From positions 62,001 to 126,000 of the forward strand of contig CAZYHV010000006.1 in assembly GCA_964647485.1 (NCBI GenBank): DNA of 64,000 nt, read 5' to 3'. A model generated the notes under the pieces. The model was given only the letters and a program-made list of their open reading frames with translations. It made no database searches and was not told where the DNA came from. A program made the position numbers and the translations under genes. This document shows positions 9,442 through 18,056 of this stretch, piece after piece; positions within the stretch are counted from its first letter, which is position 1, and every line of letters begins with the position of its first letter. Source of the DNA: FW021-bin31 sp964647485. GTDB taxonomy: Bacteria; Bacteroidota; Bacteroidia; Chitinophagales; Chitinophagaceae.

Positions 9442-10692
9442 ATGAAAATAAAGCATTACGTAATTTTGTTGCTTTTTATTTCTTTGGAGTTTACTATTTC
9501 CTCCTGTTCAGAGAAAAAGAATGTGGTGCACCCAAAAGAGGAAGAAAAAGGAAGGGATTCAGCTGCTACAGGAGAATTAAACTTGAAAACAAGGATAGTA
9601 AAGATCTCCAATGTTACGACAACGAGTGCGACAGTTGAAGGTAAAGTAGATGCCAATAAAGAGTCCGCAATCAAGGAACGAGGGGTGGCCTGGAGTGCAA
9701 AAGGAGAGAAGAAACCTTCCGTTGCGGGAAAACACGTAAGGGCTTCTGTGATAAAGGGAGATGGAACTTTTGAAGCAGAACTGATGCAACTAAAAGAGCA
9801 TACTGTCTATCAAATAAGAACTTATATAAAGACTGAGAACGACGTTTTTTACTCTGATATCAGAAGAGTTACAACGGTGAAGATTAGAAATATCAAAATT
9901 GTTCTGAATCCATTCTATGCAACGGGGACAACCGTCAGCTTTGTATCTGCTCAAGTAACGTCTGAGGAAGGAGGTCATGTAAAAGAGAGAGGCATTTGTT
10001 GGGATAAGGATAACAGTCCTGATTTGACCCATTCAAGAAGCAAAATATTTGGAGATGGATTCGGGTCCTTTTTGGGAAAAATAGAAGGTCTAAACCCGGA
10101 TACCCGCTATAACCTTAAGGCGTATGCCGTAACAAATAAGGATACCATATATAGCGATGGTCAGGTTACGTTGCAAACGCTTTCTAAGGGGAAGGTTACT
10201 TATTTGTTACATAAAAAAGAGAATCCCTCAGAGGAAGAAAAAGAAGCATATAAAAGAATAGAAAAAGCTTTTGATACCGCTGTTTATTATATGAATAAAT
10301 TCACCTCTGTTACCAAGCATTTGGATGTTTCTTATAGCCCGGGCACACCAACCGCGGACGGGAATATCAACGGGCATATTAATATCGGTGCAAATGCGGC
10401 CTATCAAAGGGCCGGAACGGTACTTCACGAAATTGCACATACAGTAGGCGTAGGTACGAGCAGGCAATGGTGGGATCAACTGATTTCTGATGGGGTATAT
10501 CAGGGAAACCGGGCAACCAAGATGTTACAGTTTATGACACAGGATTCTACCGCTGAATTGCATGGAGACAGCCAACATTTCTGGCCTTATGGTATCAACG
10601 GGGAATGGGAAGATACCGGGGAGGATATGTTGTATATTATCCACTGTCTTATTGTTCAGGGAATGGTCAAAGACGGATTACCGGTAGAATAA
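9442..10692 (+). CDS. Fn3-Fn3 lipoprotein with a C-terminal HExxH metallopeptidase-like domain
   Basis: A 416-residue lipoprotein (lipobox ISSC). Two Fn3-like repeats span about 52-145 and 150-248; the second has RGICWDKDNSP, close to the repeat in the GH16 protein of this operon. The C-terminal 165 residues contain VLHEIAHTVGVGT, with His329, Glu330 and His333 forming a zinc-binding HExxH, followed by WWDQL and QHFWPYG segments. Metzincins have HExxHxxGxxH, but the third ligand position here is Thr339, so another ligand would be needed. It may be an unusual peptidase or a peptidase fold reused for glycan binding. It is the last gene of the tight susC/susD operon and shares its lipoprotein character, which implies work at the cell surface. 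Function not recognised with certainty. Confidence 0.6.
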   Translation: MKIKHYVILLLFISLEFTISSCSEKKNVVHPKEEEKGRDSAATGELNLKTRIVKISNVTTTSATVEGKVDANKESAIKERGVAWSAKGEKKPSVAGKHVRASVIKGDGTFEAELMQLKEHTVYQIRTYIKTENDVFYSDIRRVTTVKIRNIKIVLNPFYATGTTVSFVSAQVTSEEGGHVKERGICWDKDNSPDLTHSRSKIFGDGFGSFLGKIEGLNPDTRYNLKAYAVTNKDTIYSDGQVTLQTLSKGKVTYLLHKKENPSEEEKEAYKRIEKAFDTAVYYMNKFTSVTKHLDVSYSPGTPTADGNINGHINIGANAAYQRAGTVLHEIAHTVGVGTSRQWWDQLISDGVYQGNRATKMLQFMTQDSTAELHGDSQHFWPYGINGEWEDTGEDMLYIIHCLIVQGMVKDGLPVE

Positions 10693-10748
10693 ATACTCAT
10701 TGCGAATAAAAGGTTTAATGAGTTAAGTATTTAAGTCTCGCTATGAGC

Positions 10749-10767
10749 AAACTTTCAATAAAAGTTT
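10749..10767 (+). terminator. Small AT-rich hairpin after PUL block A
   Basis: A perfect 7-bp inverted repeat, AAACTTT and AAAGTTT around a 5-nt loop, followed by TTCC. It lies between the HExxH lipoprotein and the GH43 gene. It could be a weak terminator or chance; no long T-run follows. Confidence 0.25.
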
Positions 10768-10865
10768 TCCTGTGCATACTATTGTGGGATAACCAATTTA
10801 ACGTAATATAGCCCTTCGGTAGCAGGTTGAGTAATGAGATTATAAGATGGATAAAGAACAATAGG

Positions 10866-11918
10866 ATGAAAAAAATAGCACTCTTTTTGGTACTAATAGT
10901 GATGACCGGGAATGCCTTTTCTCAATTAAAAGATGCTGATGTGTACGGCTATCTTTTTTGCCACATGAGTGGGCGGGGAGAATGGACTGCTTATGCATTA
11001 AGCCGGGATGGGTTGCACTATCATGATTTATTGGATGGAAAGGAAGTGTATGATACGAAAAAATTCTCTCGTATAGAAGGCGGAGCACGAGATGCATATA
11101 TCACACGAGCTGCGGATGGGAAAAGTTTTGTCATGGTTACTACGGATATGTGTGTGGCCAAGAGCAAAGAATGGTCAAATTATGGCATCGATTTGTTGAA
11201 AAGTGATGATTTGATTCATTGGACTTCCGTCACTTTTGATTTTAGAAAAGGTCCCGGTATCTTTTGTGATTCGACCTCTCCCGATGTGTATGAAGATTAT
11301 AGCTCCATTCGCAGGGTTTGGGCTCCTGAGGTAATATGGAACCCCGATTATCAATGGAAAGATGGTACTAAGGGAGGCTATATGGTGTACTATTCTATGC
11401 TTAACAGCAAAGAAGATCAATATGACCGTGTATTCTATTCCTATGCCGATCGTTCTTTTACCAAATTAACCAAACCTCGTGTACTTATTGATTGGGGATA
11501 TGCAACGATTGATGCCGATATTCACTATTTGACTTCAGACAGTATGTATCATTTGTTAATCAAAAAAGAAGGAGGAACGCCCGGTATATTTACTTCTACC
11601 TCCAAAAATATAACCGGTCCTTATTCCTTGCCGGATGAAAATGATTACATTGATTTCGAAGGAAATAAAAAATGTGAAGGGCCCTCTGCTTTTCAACTGG
11701 CAGGAGATAGTACTTGGAGAGTAGGATATATAGAGTATTCTTCTCATCCCAGACGATATAGAATCTGTAAAGCCAATAAATATTTACGAAATTTTCATTC
11801 TCCTCGTGATATACAGGGAGTGAAAAATCCACAACATGGCTCTTTTATTTCATTGACCAAAGAAGAATATATGCGTTTAGAAAAATGGTCGAAGAAGGGA
11901 AATATGGATAATCAATAA
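10866..11918 (+). CDS. GH43-family glycosidase, probable alpha-L-arabinofuranosidase-type
   Basis: The start at 10866 gives a signal peptide (KKIALFLVLIVMTGNAFSQ); the 13 codons before it encode nothing like a signal and are ignored. The 350-residue protein has the five-bladed GH43 propeller with all three expected acidic residues in order: Asp in GGARDAYI (base), Asp in TIDADIHY (pKa modulator) and Glu in KCEGPSAF (acid). It closely resembles in pattern the N-terminal half of the GH43-GH43 fusion at 54784, sharing the GYLF opening, TDM, and WAPEVIW/WAPQTIY segments. Such enzymes remove arabinofuranose or xylose side chains; exact specificity is unknown. Ending in a Q-type signal peptide rather than a lipobox, it is probably periplasmic. 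It sits between PUL block A and the AraC gene on the opposite strand. Confidence 0.8.
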   Translation: MKKIALFLVLIVMTGNAFSQLKDADVYGYLFCHMSGRGEWTAYALSRDGLHYHDLLDGKEVYDTKKFSRIEGGARDAYITRAADGKSFVMVTTDMCVAKSKEWSNYGIDLLKSDDLIHWTSVTFDFRKGPGIFCDSTSPDVYEDYSSIRRVWAPEVIWNPDYQWKDGTKGGYMVYYSMLNSKEDQYDRVFYSYADRSFTKLTKPRVLIDWGYATIDADIHYLTSDSMYHLLIKKEGGTPGIFTSTSKNITGPYSLPDENDYIDFEGNKKCEGPSAFQLAGDSTWRVGYIEYSSHPRRYRICKANKYLRNFHSPRDIQGVKNPQHGSFISLTKEEYMRLEKWSKKGNMDNQ

Positions 11919-11973
11919 CAATTAATATTTCCTCCTTTTATGCTTCCTAAACTAATTCCCTTTATTTATGGGG

Positions 11974-12885
11974 CTAACTCTTTCTATTCCGGAAGGCTTT
12001 AGGAGAGAGGCCCATCGTATTTTTAAAAACTCGCGAAAAGTGATAAGGATCATCATAACCTAATTGAAAAGCAATAGTTTTGACCTTCATTTCCGTATTC
12101 CATAAGAGATAGCAGGCTCGTTGTACTTTTAAGAAGATATAATAATTATAAGGGGAATCGTGCATTTTCTCTTTGAATAAGGCGGATAGGTGAGATATGG
12201 ATATATTCATCATTTGAGAGAGCTCAAAAAGATTCAAATTTTTATTTAGATTTCCTTTCATTAGCTCAATACAAGTATCAATGACAGTAAATTGTTTACG
12301 ATGAGTCTCCGTGTTGGCATATATCGTATTTTTAAAAGATGCCAGAAAGTTATATAGGCAATTATTAGCATAAATAACTGCATCTATATTTTTTATTATG
12401 GAAGCATAGCGTATGATTTCGTCAAATAGTAAATTCCGCTCGTCAGAGGGGATCGCCATTCTGGGGGCTACAGATGTATTACCCATCAGGTAATAAAAAT
12501 AGTCCTGTGCCGAGTAACCTGTAAAATGCACCCAATAAATACTCCATGGGTTATTTTTATCAGATCCGTATTGATGCCTGGTATTTTTAGGAAGAATAAA
12601 GAAATGATTGGCTTTTACCTGATAAGTATTTTCGTTAACAGCAAACCACCCTTCTCCATGGATACAATAGATAAGAATGTATTGCTTACAACCTTGCTTC
12701 CGTTCTCTGCGGTGATACAAAGCTTTTGGATAATAGCCAATGTCTGTAAGATATAGATTTTTACATAGGCTGTTTTGTTCTAATTCAAAATTAATTCTAT
12801 CTGGAAAGATACAGACATTTTCTCCCTCAAAGCCTTCCTTCTTTTTGATATTTTGGCTATCCTTCAAAGTCATAAGATTATCCAT
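11974..12885 (-). CDS. AraC-family transcriptional regulator (cupin plus double HTH)
   Basis: A 303-residue cytoplasmic regulator. About residues 45-170 are the AraC-type sugar-binding cupin (including HGEGWFAVNENTYQVKANHFFILPKNTRHQYG-like segments). Residues about 200-300 form the double helix-turn-helix, ending in the very typical YDDPYHFSRVFKNTMGLSPKAFR. It is transcribed divergently from susC of pair 2, with 72 bp between the starts, which is the classic arrangement for a local activator or autorepressor. The likely inducer is an arabinose-, galactose- or related sugar-type ligand, inferred only from the target genes. Confidence 0.9.
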   Translation of the reverse strand: MDNLMTLKDSQNIKKKEGFEGENVCIFPDRINFELEQNSLCKNLYLTDIGYYPKALYHRRERKQGCKQYILIYCIHGEGWFAVNENTYQVKANHFFILPKNTRHQYGSDKNNPWSIYWVHFTGYSAQDYFYYLMGNTSVAPRMAIPSDERNLLFDEIIRYASIIKNIDAVIYANNCLYNFLASFKNTIYANTETHRKQFTVIDTCIELMKGNLNKNLNLFELSQMMNISISHLSALFKEKMHDSPYNYYIFLKVQRACYLLWNTEMKVKTIAFQLGYDDPYHFSRVFKNTMGLSPKAFRNRKS

Positions 12886-12927
12886 TTTTTTTGGAAAAAT
12901 AGCTATTTTTATTTTATTTTTATAAAA

Positions 12928-12935
12928 TACATTTG
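12928..12935 (+). promoter_or_regulatory. -7 promoter element upstream of susC pair 2
   Basis: TACATTTG is an exact match to the Bacteroidota -7 consensus TAnnTTTG. It lies 22 bp before the chosen ATG at 12958, inside the AraC/susC divergent region. No clear TTTG -33 box is seen at the usual spacing, fitting a promoter that depends on the adjacent activator. Confidence 0.45.
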
Positions 12936-12957
12936 TGATGTATTAAATGATAAAAGT

Positions 12958-15900
12958 ATGGAGTGCTTTACAAAGATGATTTTTAAACCATATTTTAAAT
13001 CAAAAAATCAGTCGGTTAGATGGAAATATTCTCTTATTCTGATAGCAGGAATCACAAGTATTGCTTTAATTATTAGACCAATATATACACAGGCGAACGC
13101 TCTTTTATATGATCATCCTGAAAACATGGCCTTTTTAAAGAAGACGGTAAAGGGAGAGGTTACCGATTCTTTAACGGGTGATCCCTTAACGGGAGTAACA
13201 GTTAAAGTGAAAGGTGAGCATGTCGGTACCGTAACCGATGCTAAAGGGAGGTTTAGCTTGGAGGTCTCGGGAGGTGCGACATTAGAAGTGAGCTACCTTG
13301 GGTATAGATCAAAAATAGTATCTGTGAAAGGAAGAACAAATTTGCATATTTCGCTTGCTTCCACAGCCACAGGGTTAAATCAGGTAGTCGTGGTCGGGTA
13401 CGGGACACAAAGTAAGAAAGATCTGAGTAGTTCTATATCTGTTATAGATCCAAAAGAGATTCAGAAGAATGCGGTATTACCTAATGCCGGTCTTGCTCTG
13501 GAAGGCACTACCCCGGGGGTAAGTGTTACACCTTCCAGTGGGGCTCCCGGAGCAGGCATTAATATTAGAATTAGAGGATCTAATTCTTTTGGTAATAATA
13601 GTCCGTTGGTTATTATCGATGGTTCACCAGGGGATTTGAATAATGTTAATCCGTCCGATATTAAGTCTATGCAGGTACTGAAGGATGCCGCAGCTGCAGC
13701 CATATATGGGTCAAGAGCGGCTAATGGAGTGGTGATTGTCCAGACGAAAAGCGGGACTCCCGGAAAGGTAAACATTAATATTAAATCTTATTATGGATTT
13801 CAGCAATTGACTAATTTTATTCCCATGGCTAATCTACGCCAATATGCAATAATTGATAATGAGTTACATAAATCGGCAGGGTTACCAATCTTTGATGCAT
13901 TGAAAGATCCGGAAGCATTAGGCTTAGGAACAGATTGGCAGAAAACTATTTACCAAACTGCTCCTCTTTGGAATGCATACATGAGTATCTCCGGAGGAAG
14001 TGAAAACTCAACCTATCGGGTGAGTGGTTCATACAATCGACAAGAAGGAATTGCTCGTAGTACTTGGAATCGTAAAGCGAACATACATTTTAATGGTCAA
14101 CAGAAGACGGGGAATTTTACTTTTAATGAAAGTATCTCATGGATAGGCGAGAATGAGAGAGTCTTACCTGGAGGCGGAGATAAGGATTTAACGCAACAAA
14201 TTATCCTTGGGCAACCTATGATTCCTGTCCATGATTCTGCTAATATTGGGGGGTTCGGTGGAGCTCCTTCTTATTTGGCAACTCAATCATATAATCCACT
14301 TGGGTTACTTGAGCTTCAGAAAATAGAAAATAAGAATAGTTCAATGTATATGGATTTGCAGGGAGAATATAAATTTTTTAATCACTTTACTTATCGTTTG
14401 AATTTTGGCTATAGTGTAGTGGATGCCTTTAACCATACCTATACACCTCAATATTTTTTCTCTAATCAGAGACAAAACACAAGAGCCTCGTTGACTGAAA
14501 CTAGGAGTAGAACAGTCCATTGGTTGTTAGAGAATACAGTTGATTATAAACAACAATTTGGGAAGCATAATCTTTCATTACTTGCCGGATTTACTACAGA
14601 AGAGGATCGGATTGAACAAACAATAGGTTCGAAATCTGGATTTCCTAATAATTCGTTAGAAGTACTTGATGCAAGTACAGGCTTTTCAATTGATGCAGGT
14701 GGCAATAAAAACCAATGGGATCTAGTTTCTTTTCTAGGGCGTTTGCAATATAATTATAATTATAAATATTTTCTAACTGCAAATGTTAGACGTGATGGTT
14801 CATCTCGGTTTGGAGAATCAAATCGGTATGGTGTCTTTCCTTCGGTTTCTGTTGCCTGGGGTATTAGTCAAGAAGGCTTTTTTAGTTCCTTGAGATCAAC
14901 TATTTCAAATTTAAAAATTAGAGCCAGTTATGGGGTATTGGGTAATGAGCCTTCAGTGAACTATGCTTATCTTCCCAGTTTAACCTATAGTGCCGGACTT
15001 GGGTATCTTTTTGGAGGTGGCTTTGAATCAGGGGCGACTAAAGAAAATTTTGTAAATCCTGATGTGAAATGGGAAACAACTAAGGATTTGGATGTTGGTG
15101 TCGATCTTGAAGTTAAACATAATATAAGCCTTACCTTAGATTATTATGTGGATCGTACTAGTAACTTATTATTGAATGTACCTATTCCTCCATCTACCGG
15201 AACGACGACTGCCCCATTAGTGAATACCGGGGTAGTGCAAAATAAAGGGTTTGAAGCGATCCTGACCTATACATCTCCTTCGGAAAAAGCATTCCATTAT
15301 AGTATATCAGGTAATCTTTCTACTGTTAAGAATAAGGTAGTAGAATTAGGCTTCGCCGATCAGATTATATATGGAGAAGCTCCTTATCGGGCATCTACTG
15401 GTCCAATAACCGAGGCAGTACGAGGATATCCTATCGGTGCATTTTTTATGATGCAAGCGGATGGGATTTTCCAAAATCAGGAAGAAATTGATCATCATTC
15501 ACACAATGGCTCGCCCATTCAGCCCAATGCTAAGCCCGGCGACATTCGCTATGTTGATATAAATGAAGATGGAAAGATAGATGCACAAGATGTGCAATAT
15601 AGTGGGAGCCCTTTTCCGAAGATTAGTTATGGAATCAATTTTAGTGCTCATTATAAAAACTTCGACTTTTCTTTATTTGTTCAGGGTACTGCAGGAAATA
15701 AGATGTTTGATACGAATACATGGATTACTAACCAAGCGAATAGTGATTATAATTTTAATAAGGATTTACTGGATGCGTGGACTCCTGAGAATACCAAAAC
15801 GGATATTCCGAGGTTAACTTTTAATGACCCTAATAATAATCGAATCCCTTCGACCCGCTTCCTTTATAGTGCTTCTTTTCTACGGTTTAAAACCATCCAA

Positions 15901-16110
15901 TTAGGTTATAGCTTTCCAAAACAATTTTTGAATAGGGCCGGAATAGCTAACCTGAGAGTGTTTATTAATGCATATAACTTGTGGACAATTACTAAATATC
16001 CGGGCTATGATCCCAGTTATACGAATGATGGTCTAATTAATAGAGGACTTGATCAGGGATTATATCCTGTTCCCCGGATAATGAGTGCTGGTATTAATAT
16101 CGATTTTTAG
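12958..16110 (+). CDS. SusC-like TonB-dependent outer-membrane importer (pair 2)
   Basis: The open frame reaches back to 12853, into the AraC gene, but the ATG at 12958 is the natural start. It gives a positively charged n-region and the hydrophobic segment YSLILIAGITSIALII, and lies just after a -7 box. The 1050-residue protein has the carboxypeptidase-regulatory-like domain (KGEVTDSLTGDPLTGVTVKVKG), the TonB-box motif QVVVVGYGTQSKK, the plug signature VLKDAAAAAIYGSRAANGV, and a barrel ending in Asp-Phe. No STN domain is present, agreeing with AraC control. SusD follows after 19 bp. The import substrate is presumably an arabinosylated or galactosylated oligosaccharide, judged from the downstream GH2 and GH127. 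Confidence 0.95.
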   Translation: MECFTKMIFKPYFKSKNQSVRWKYSLILIAGITSIALIIRPIYTQANALLYDHPENMAFLKKTVKGEVTDSLTGDPLTGVTVKVKGEHVGTVTDAKGRFSLEVSGGATLEVSYLGYRSKIVSVKGRTNLHISLASTATGLNQVVVVGYGTQSKKDLSSSISVIDPKEIQKNAVLPNAGLALEGTTPGVSVTPSSGAPGAGINIRIRGSNSFGNNSPLVIIDGSPGDLNNVNPSDIKSMQVLKDAAAAAIYGSRAANGVVIVQTKSGTPGKVNINIKSYYGFQQLTNFIPMANLRQYAIIDNELHKSAGLPIFDALKDPEALGLGTDWQKTIYQTAPLWNAYMSISGGSENSTYRVSGSYNRQEGIARSTWNRKANIHFNGQQKTGNFTFNESISWIGENERVLPGGGDKDLTQQIILGQPMIPVHDSANIGGFGGAPSYLATQSYNPLGLLELQKIENKNSSMYMDLQGEYKFFNHFTYRLNFGYSVVDAFNHTYTPQYFFSNQRQNTRASLTETRSRTVHWLLENTVDYKQQFGKHNLSLLAGFTTEEDRIEQTIGSKSGFPNNSLEVLDASTGFSIDAGGNKNQWDLVSFLGRLQYNYNYKYFLTANVRRDGSSRFGESNRYGVFPSVSVAWGISQEGFFSSLRSTISNLKIRASYGVLGNEPSVNYAYLPSLTYSAGLGYLFGGGFESGATKENFVNPDVKWETTKDLDVGVDLEVKHNISLTLDYYVDRTSNLLLNVPIPPSTGTTTAPLVNTGVVQNKGFEAILTYTSPSEKAFHYSISGNLSTVKNKVVELGFADQIIYGEAPYRASTGPITEAVRGYPIGAFFMMQADGIFQNQEEIDHHSHNGSPIQPNAKPGDIRYVDINEDGKIDAQDVQYSGSPFPKISYGINFSAHYKNFDFSLFVQGTAGNKMFDTNTWITNQANSDYNFNKDLLDAWTPENTKTDIPRLTFNDPNNNRIPSTRFLYSASFLRFKTIQLGYSFPKQFLNRAGIANLRVFINAYNLWTITKYPGYDPSYTNDGLINRGLDQGLYPVPRIMSAGINIDF

Positions 16111-16129
16111 AATTGTAAAACTTATTTAT

Positions 16130-17656
16130 ATGAATAGAAAGGAATTTTTTGGCCTATTAGGGCAGAGTATGATAGGAGGATCCCTATTCCTTAGCGGATG
16201 TTCTCACCTATTGGATCAAATGAACCCCAACACTTTATCTCCTCAGACTTTTTGGAAAACAGCTGATGACGCAGAAGCGGGTCTTACTTCCATATTTCAA
16301 GTTTTTTATCAGAGCAGCCCTGCTGCAATGTACGATTGGGAAGATCGATTGCTTGTTTCTTTGTATAGGGGGGATGATATTGGCATTACCCATGATGTGC
16401 CTTATTGGTGGACGATAGCACTTCATACTTTAAATGCCGGTAATCAGACTGTCACTGATTCGTGGAGTAAGAATTATACGGGTATTTTCAGGGCTAATCA
16501 GGTCGTTTCAAATGTACCTGATATTTCAATGGATGATGATTTGAAAAACAGAATCGTTGGAGAAGCGAAATTTTTGAGAGCTTTTTATTACTTCGTTCTG
16601 CTTATCAATTATCGTAATATACCGCTGATATTGGGATCATCCAATGGGGATGACAAATATTCTGTTCCTCAATCTTCGCCAGAAGAAGTGTGGGCGCAGA
16701 TTGAAGGAGACCTGAAAGATGCAGTGAATGTTTTGCCTGTTGGTTATGGGGAGTCGGAATTAGGACATATTACAAAAGGTGCCGCATTAGGATATTTGGG
16801 AAAAGCTTATTTATTTCAGAAAAAATGGAGCGATGCAGTTGCTGTATTTGAAGATATTATTACAGCTAAGCATTATGATTTAGTGCCTGACTTTAAGGAT
16901 GTCTTCTCTGTCAATAATGAATTTAATGAAGAAACTTTATTTGAGATTAATTTTTCTGCTACTGCTCAAAAAGGAGTGACTATTAGTTCTTTTCGGAATA
17001 GAGAAGAAGGATTATCTGAAGGCGGAGGGTGGCATGAATGCTTTCCAAATGAATGGCTTTTTCAGGAGATGACAAAGGAAAAGACAGAGGCCGGTAAATT
17101 AGACCCCAGGGTGTATCATACCATTTTATGGAATGGTAGTGGAATGAAGTATTATGGACAAAAATATGAGGATCTCATCGGCTCTGATGGGACTAAAACG
17201 GGATGGATGAAATATAGCGATGCTGAACTCGACCATCCTATAACGGATTATACAGGACGGAATGATAGGGTGCTTAGGTATGCAGATATTTTATTAATGC
17301 ATGCCGAGGCTGTAGTTCAGTCGGGGGGGACTTTGCAGGATGCAATAGGCAGTATTAATAAAGTGAGGACGAGAGCTGGTTTAACGCCCATGTCAGGTAG
17401 TGGTATGAATAAAACAACTGTTCTCCGAGAGATTGAGCATCAAAGGGTCTGCGAGTTGGCAGAAGAAGGAACTCGTTGGTATGATTTGTTACGATGGGAA
17501 GGAAGTATTGACGGGAGCCTAACGATTAAACAATGTTTAACTCAACATGGAGCCATTGGGGCAGCAACTTTTGACCCTAAGAAGCATAAATATTTACCTA
17601 TCCCATTGTCTGAAATTGATACAAATTCAAAAATTAAACAGAATAATGGTTATTGA
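16130..17656 (+). CDS. SusD-like glycan-binding lipoprotein (pair 2)
   Basis: The start at 16130 is chosen over an earlier in-frame ATG at 16085 because it follows the susC stop and begins a lipoprotein signal (GGSLFLSGC, lipobox LSGC). The 508-residue RagB/SusD protein has the usual GEAKFLRAFYYFVLL helix and the EHQRVCELAEEGTRWYDLLRWEG segment. It ends with IPLSEIDTNSKIKQNNGY, the family's usual tail. It forms the lid on the SusC importer encoded just upstream. A 400-bp gap without a gene follows. Confidence 0.93.
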   Translation: MNRKEFFGLLGQSMIGGSLFLSGCSHLLDQMNPNTLSPQTFWKTADDAEAGLTSIFQVFYQSSPAAMYDWEDRLLVSLYRGDDIGITHDVPYWWTIALHTLNAGNQTVTDSWSKNYTGIFRANQVVSNVPDISMDDDLKNRIVGEAKFLRAFYYFVLLINYRNIPLILGSSNGDDKYSVPQSSPEEVWAQIEGDLKDAVNVLPVGYGESELGHITKGAALGYLGKAYLFQKKWSDAVAVFEDIITAKHYDLVPDFKDVFSVNNEFNEETLFEINFSATAQKGVTISSFRNREEGLSEGGGWHECFPNEWLFQEMTKEKTEAGKLDPRVYHTILWNGSGMKYYGQKYEDLIGSDGTKTGWMKYSDAELDHPITDYTGRNDRVLRYADILLMHAEAVVQSGGTLQDAIGSINKVRTRAGLTPMSGSGMNKTTVLREIEHQRVCELAEEGTRWYDLLRWEGSIDGSLTIKQCLTQHGAIGAATFDPKKHKYLPIPLSEIDTNSKIKQNNGY

Positions 17657-18056
17657 TTGCTTCCCTTCTGTTGTTTTTATTCGGTTACTTTGATAGTAGT
17701 TGATTTATTACAAGGTTAGGGGTTTTTCTCATTTACATTTTTTAATTCTAATGGGTAGAAGCGGTATTAAAAATGATATATAAAGTATATGTAGATTGAC
17801 TTGTTACTCTTGGAGAGTGGATAAGCTACCCTTGACGAGGTGGAAGATACTGATTTTTTAGATGCTGTTTTTATTGTTCCTCTTAGATTCTTTCAGAATA
17901 ATGGATGTCGTAATTTTATCCATCAATTGTATAGGTTTTACTATTGATTAAACGACCCAAAAGGATCAATTTTGGTTTTATATTTTAACCACCAAGAAAA
18001 TATTACATAAAGCCTTACTGATAGATAATAATTTCTTTAAAATACAACAAAGAATC
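17657..18056. other. 400-bp gap between SusD pair 2 and GH2 gene
   Basis: No convincing gene is seen. The sequence is AT-rich and holds one short hairpin, CCAAAA and TTTTGG at 17957-17975 followed by TTTTA, which could be a weak terminator or operator. A small palindrome-like ATATA/TATAT lies near 17776-17790. No full TTTG/TAnnTTTG promoter pair is found before the GH2 start, although the gap is long enough for its own promoter. Confidence 0.4.

Noticed and set aside
12853..12957. N-terminal extension of susC pair 2 reaching into the AraC gene
   Set aside because: It would run through the divergent promoter region and encode a non-signal-like sequence; the ATG at 12958 fits better.
13461..13775. 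104-residue antisense frame inside susC pair 2
   Set aside because: It mirrors the conserved plug-domain codons; similar antisense frames occur in other susC genes at the same place.
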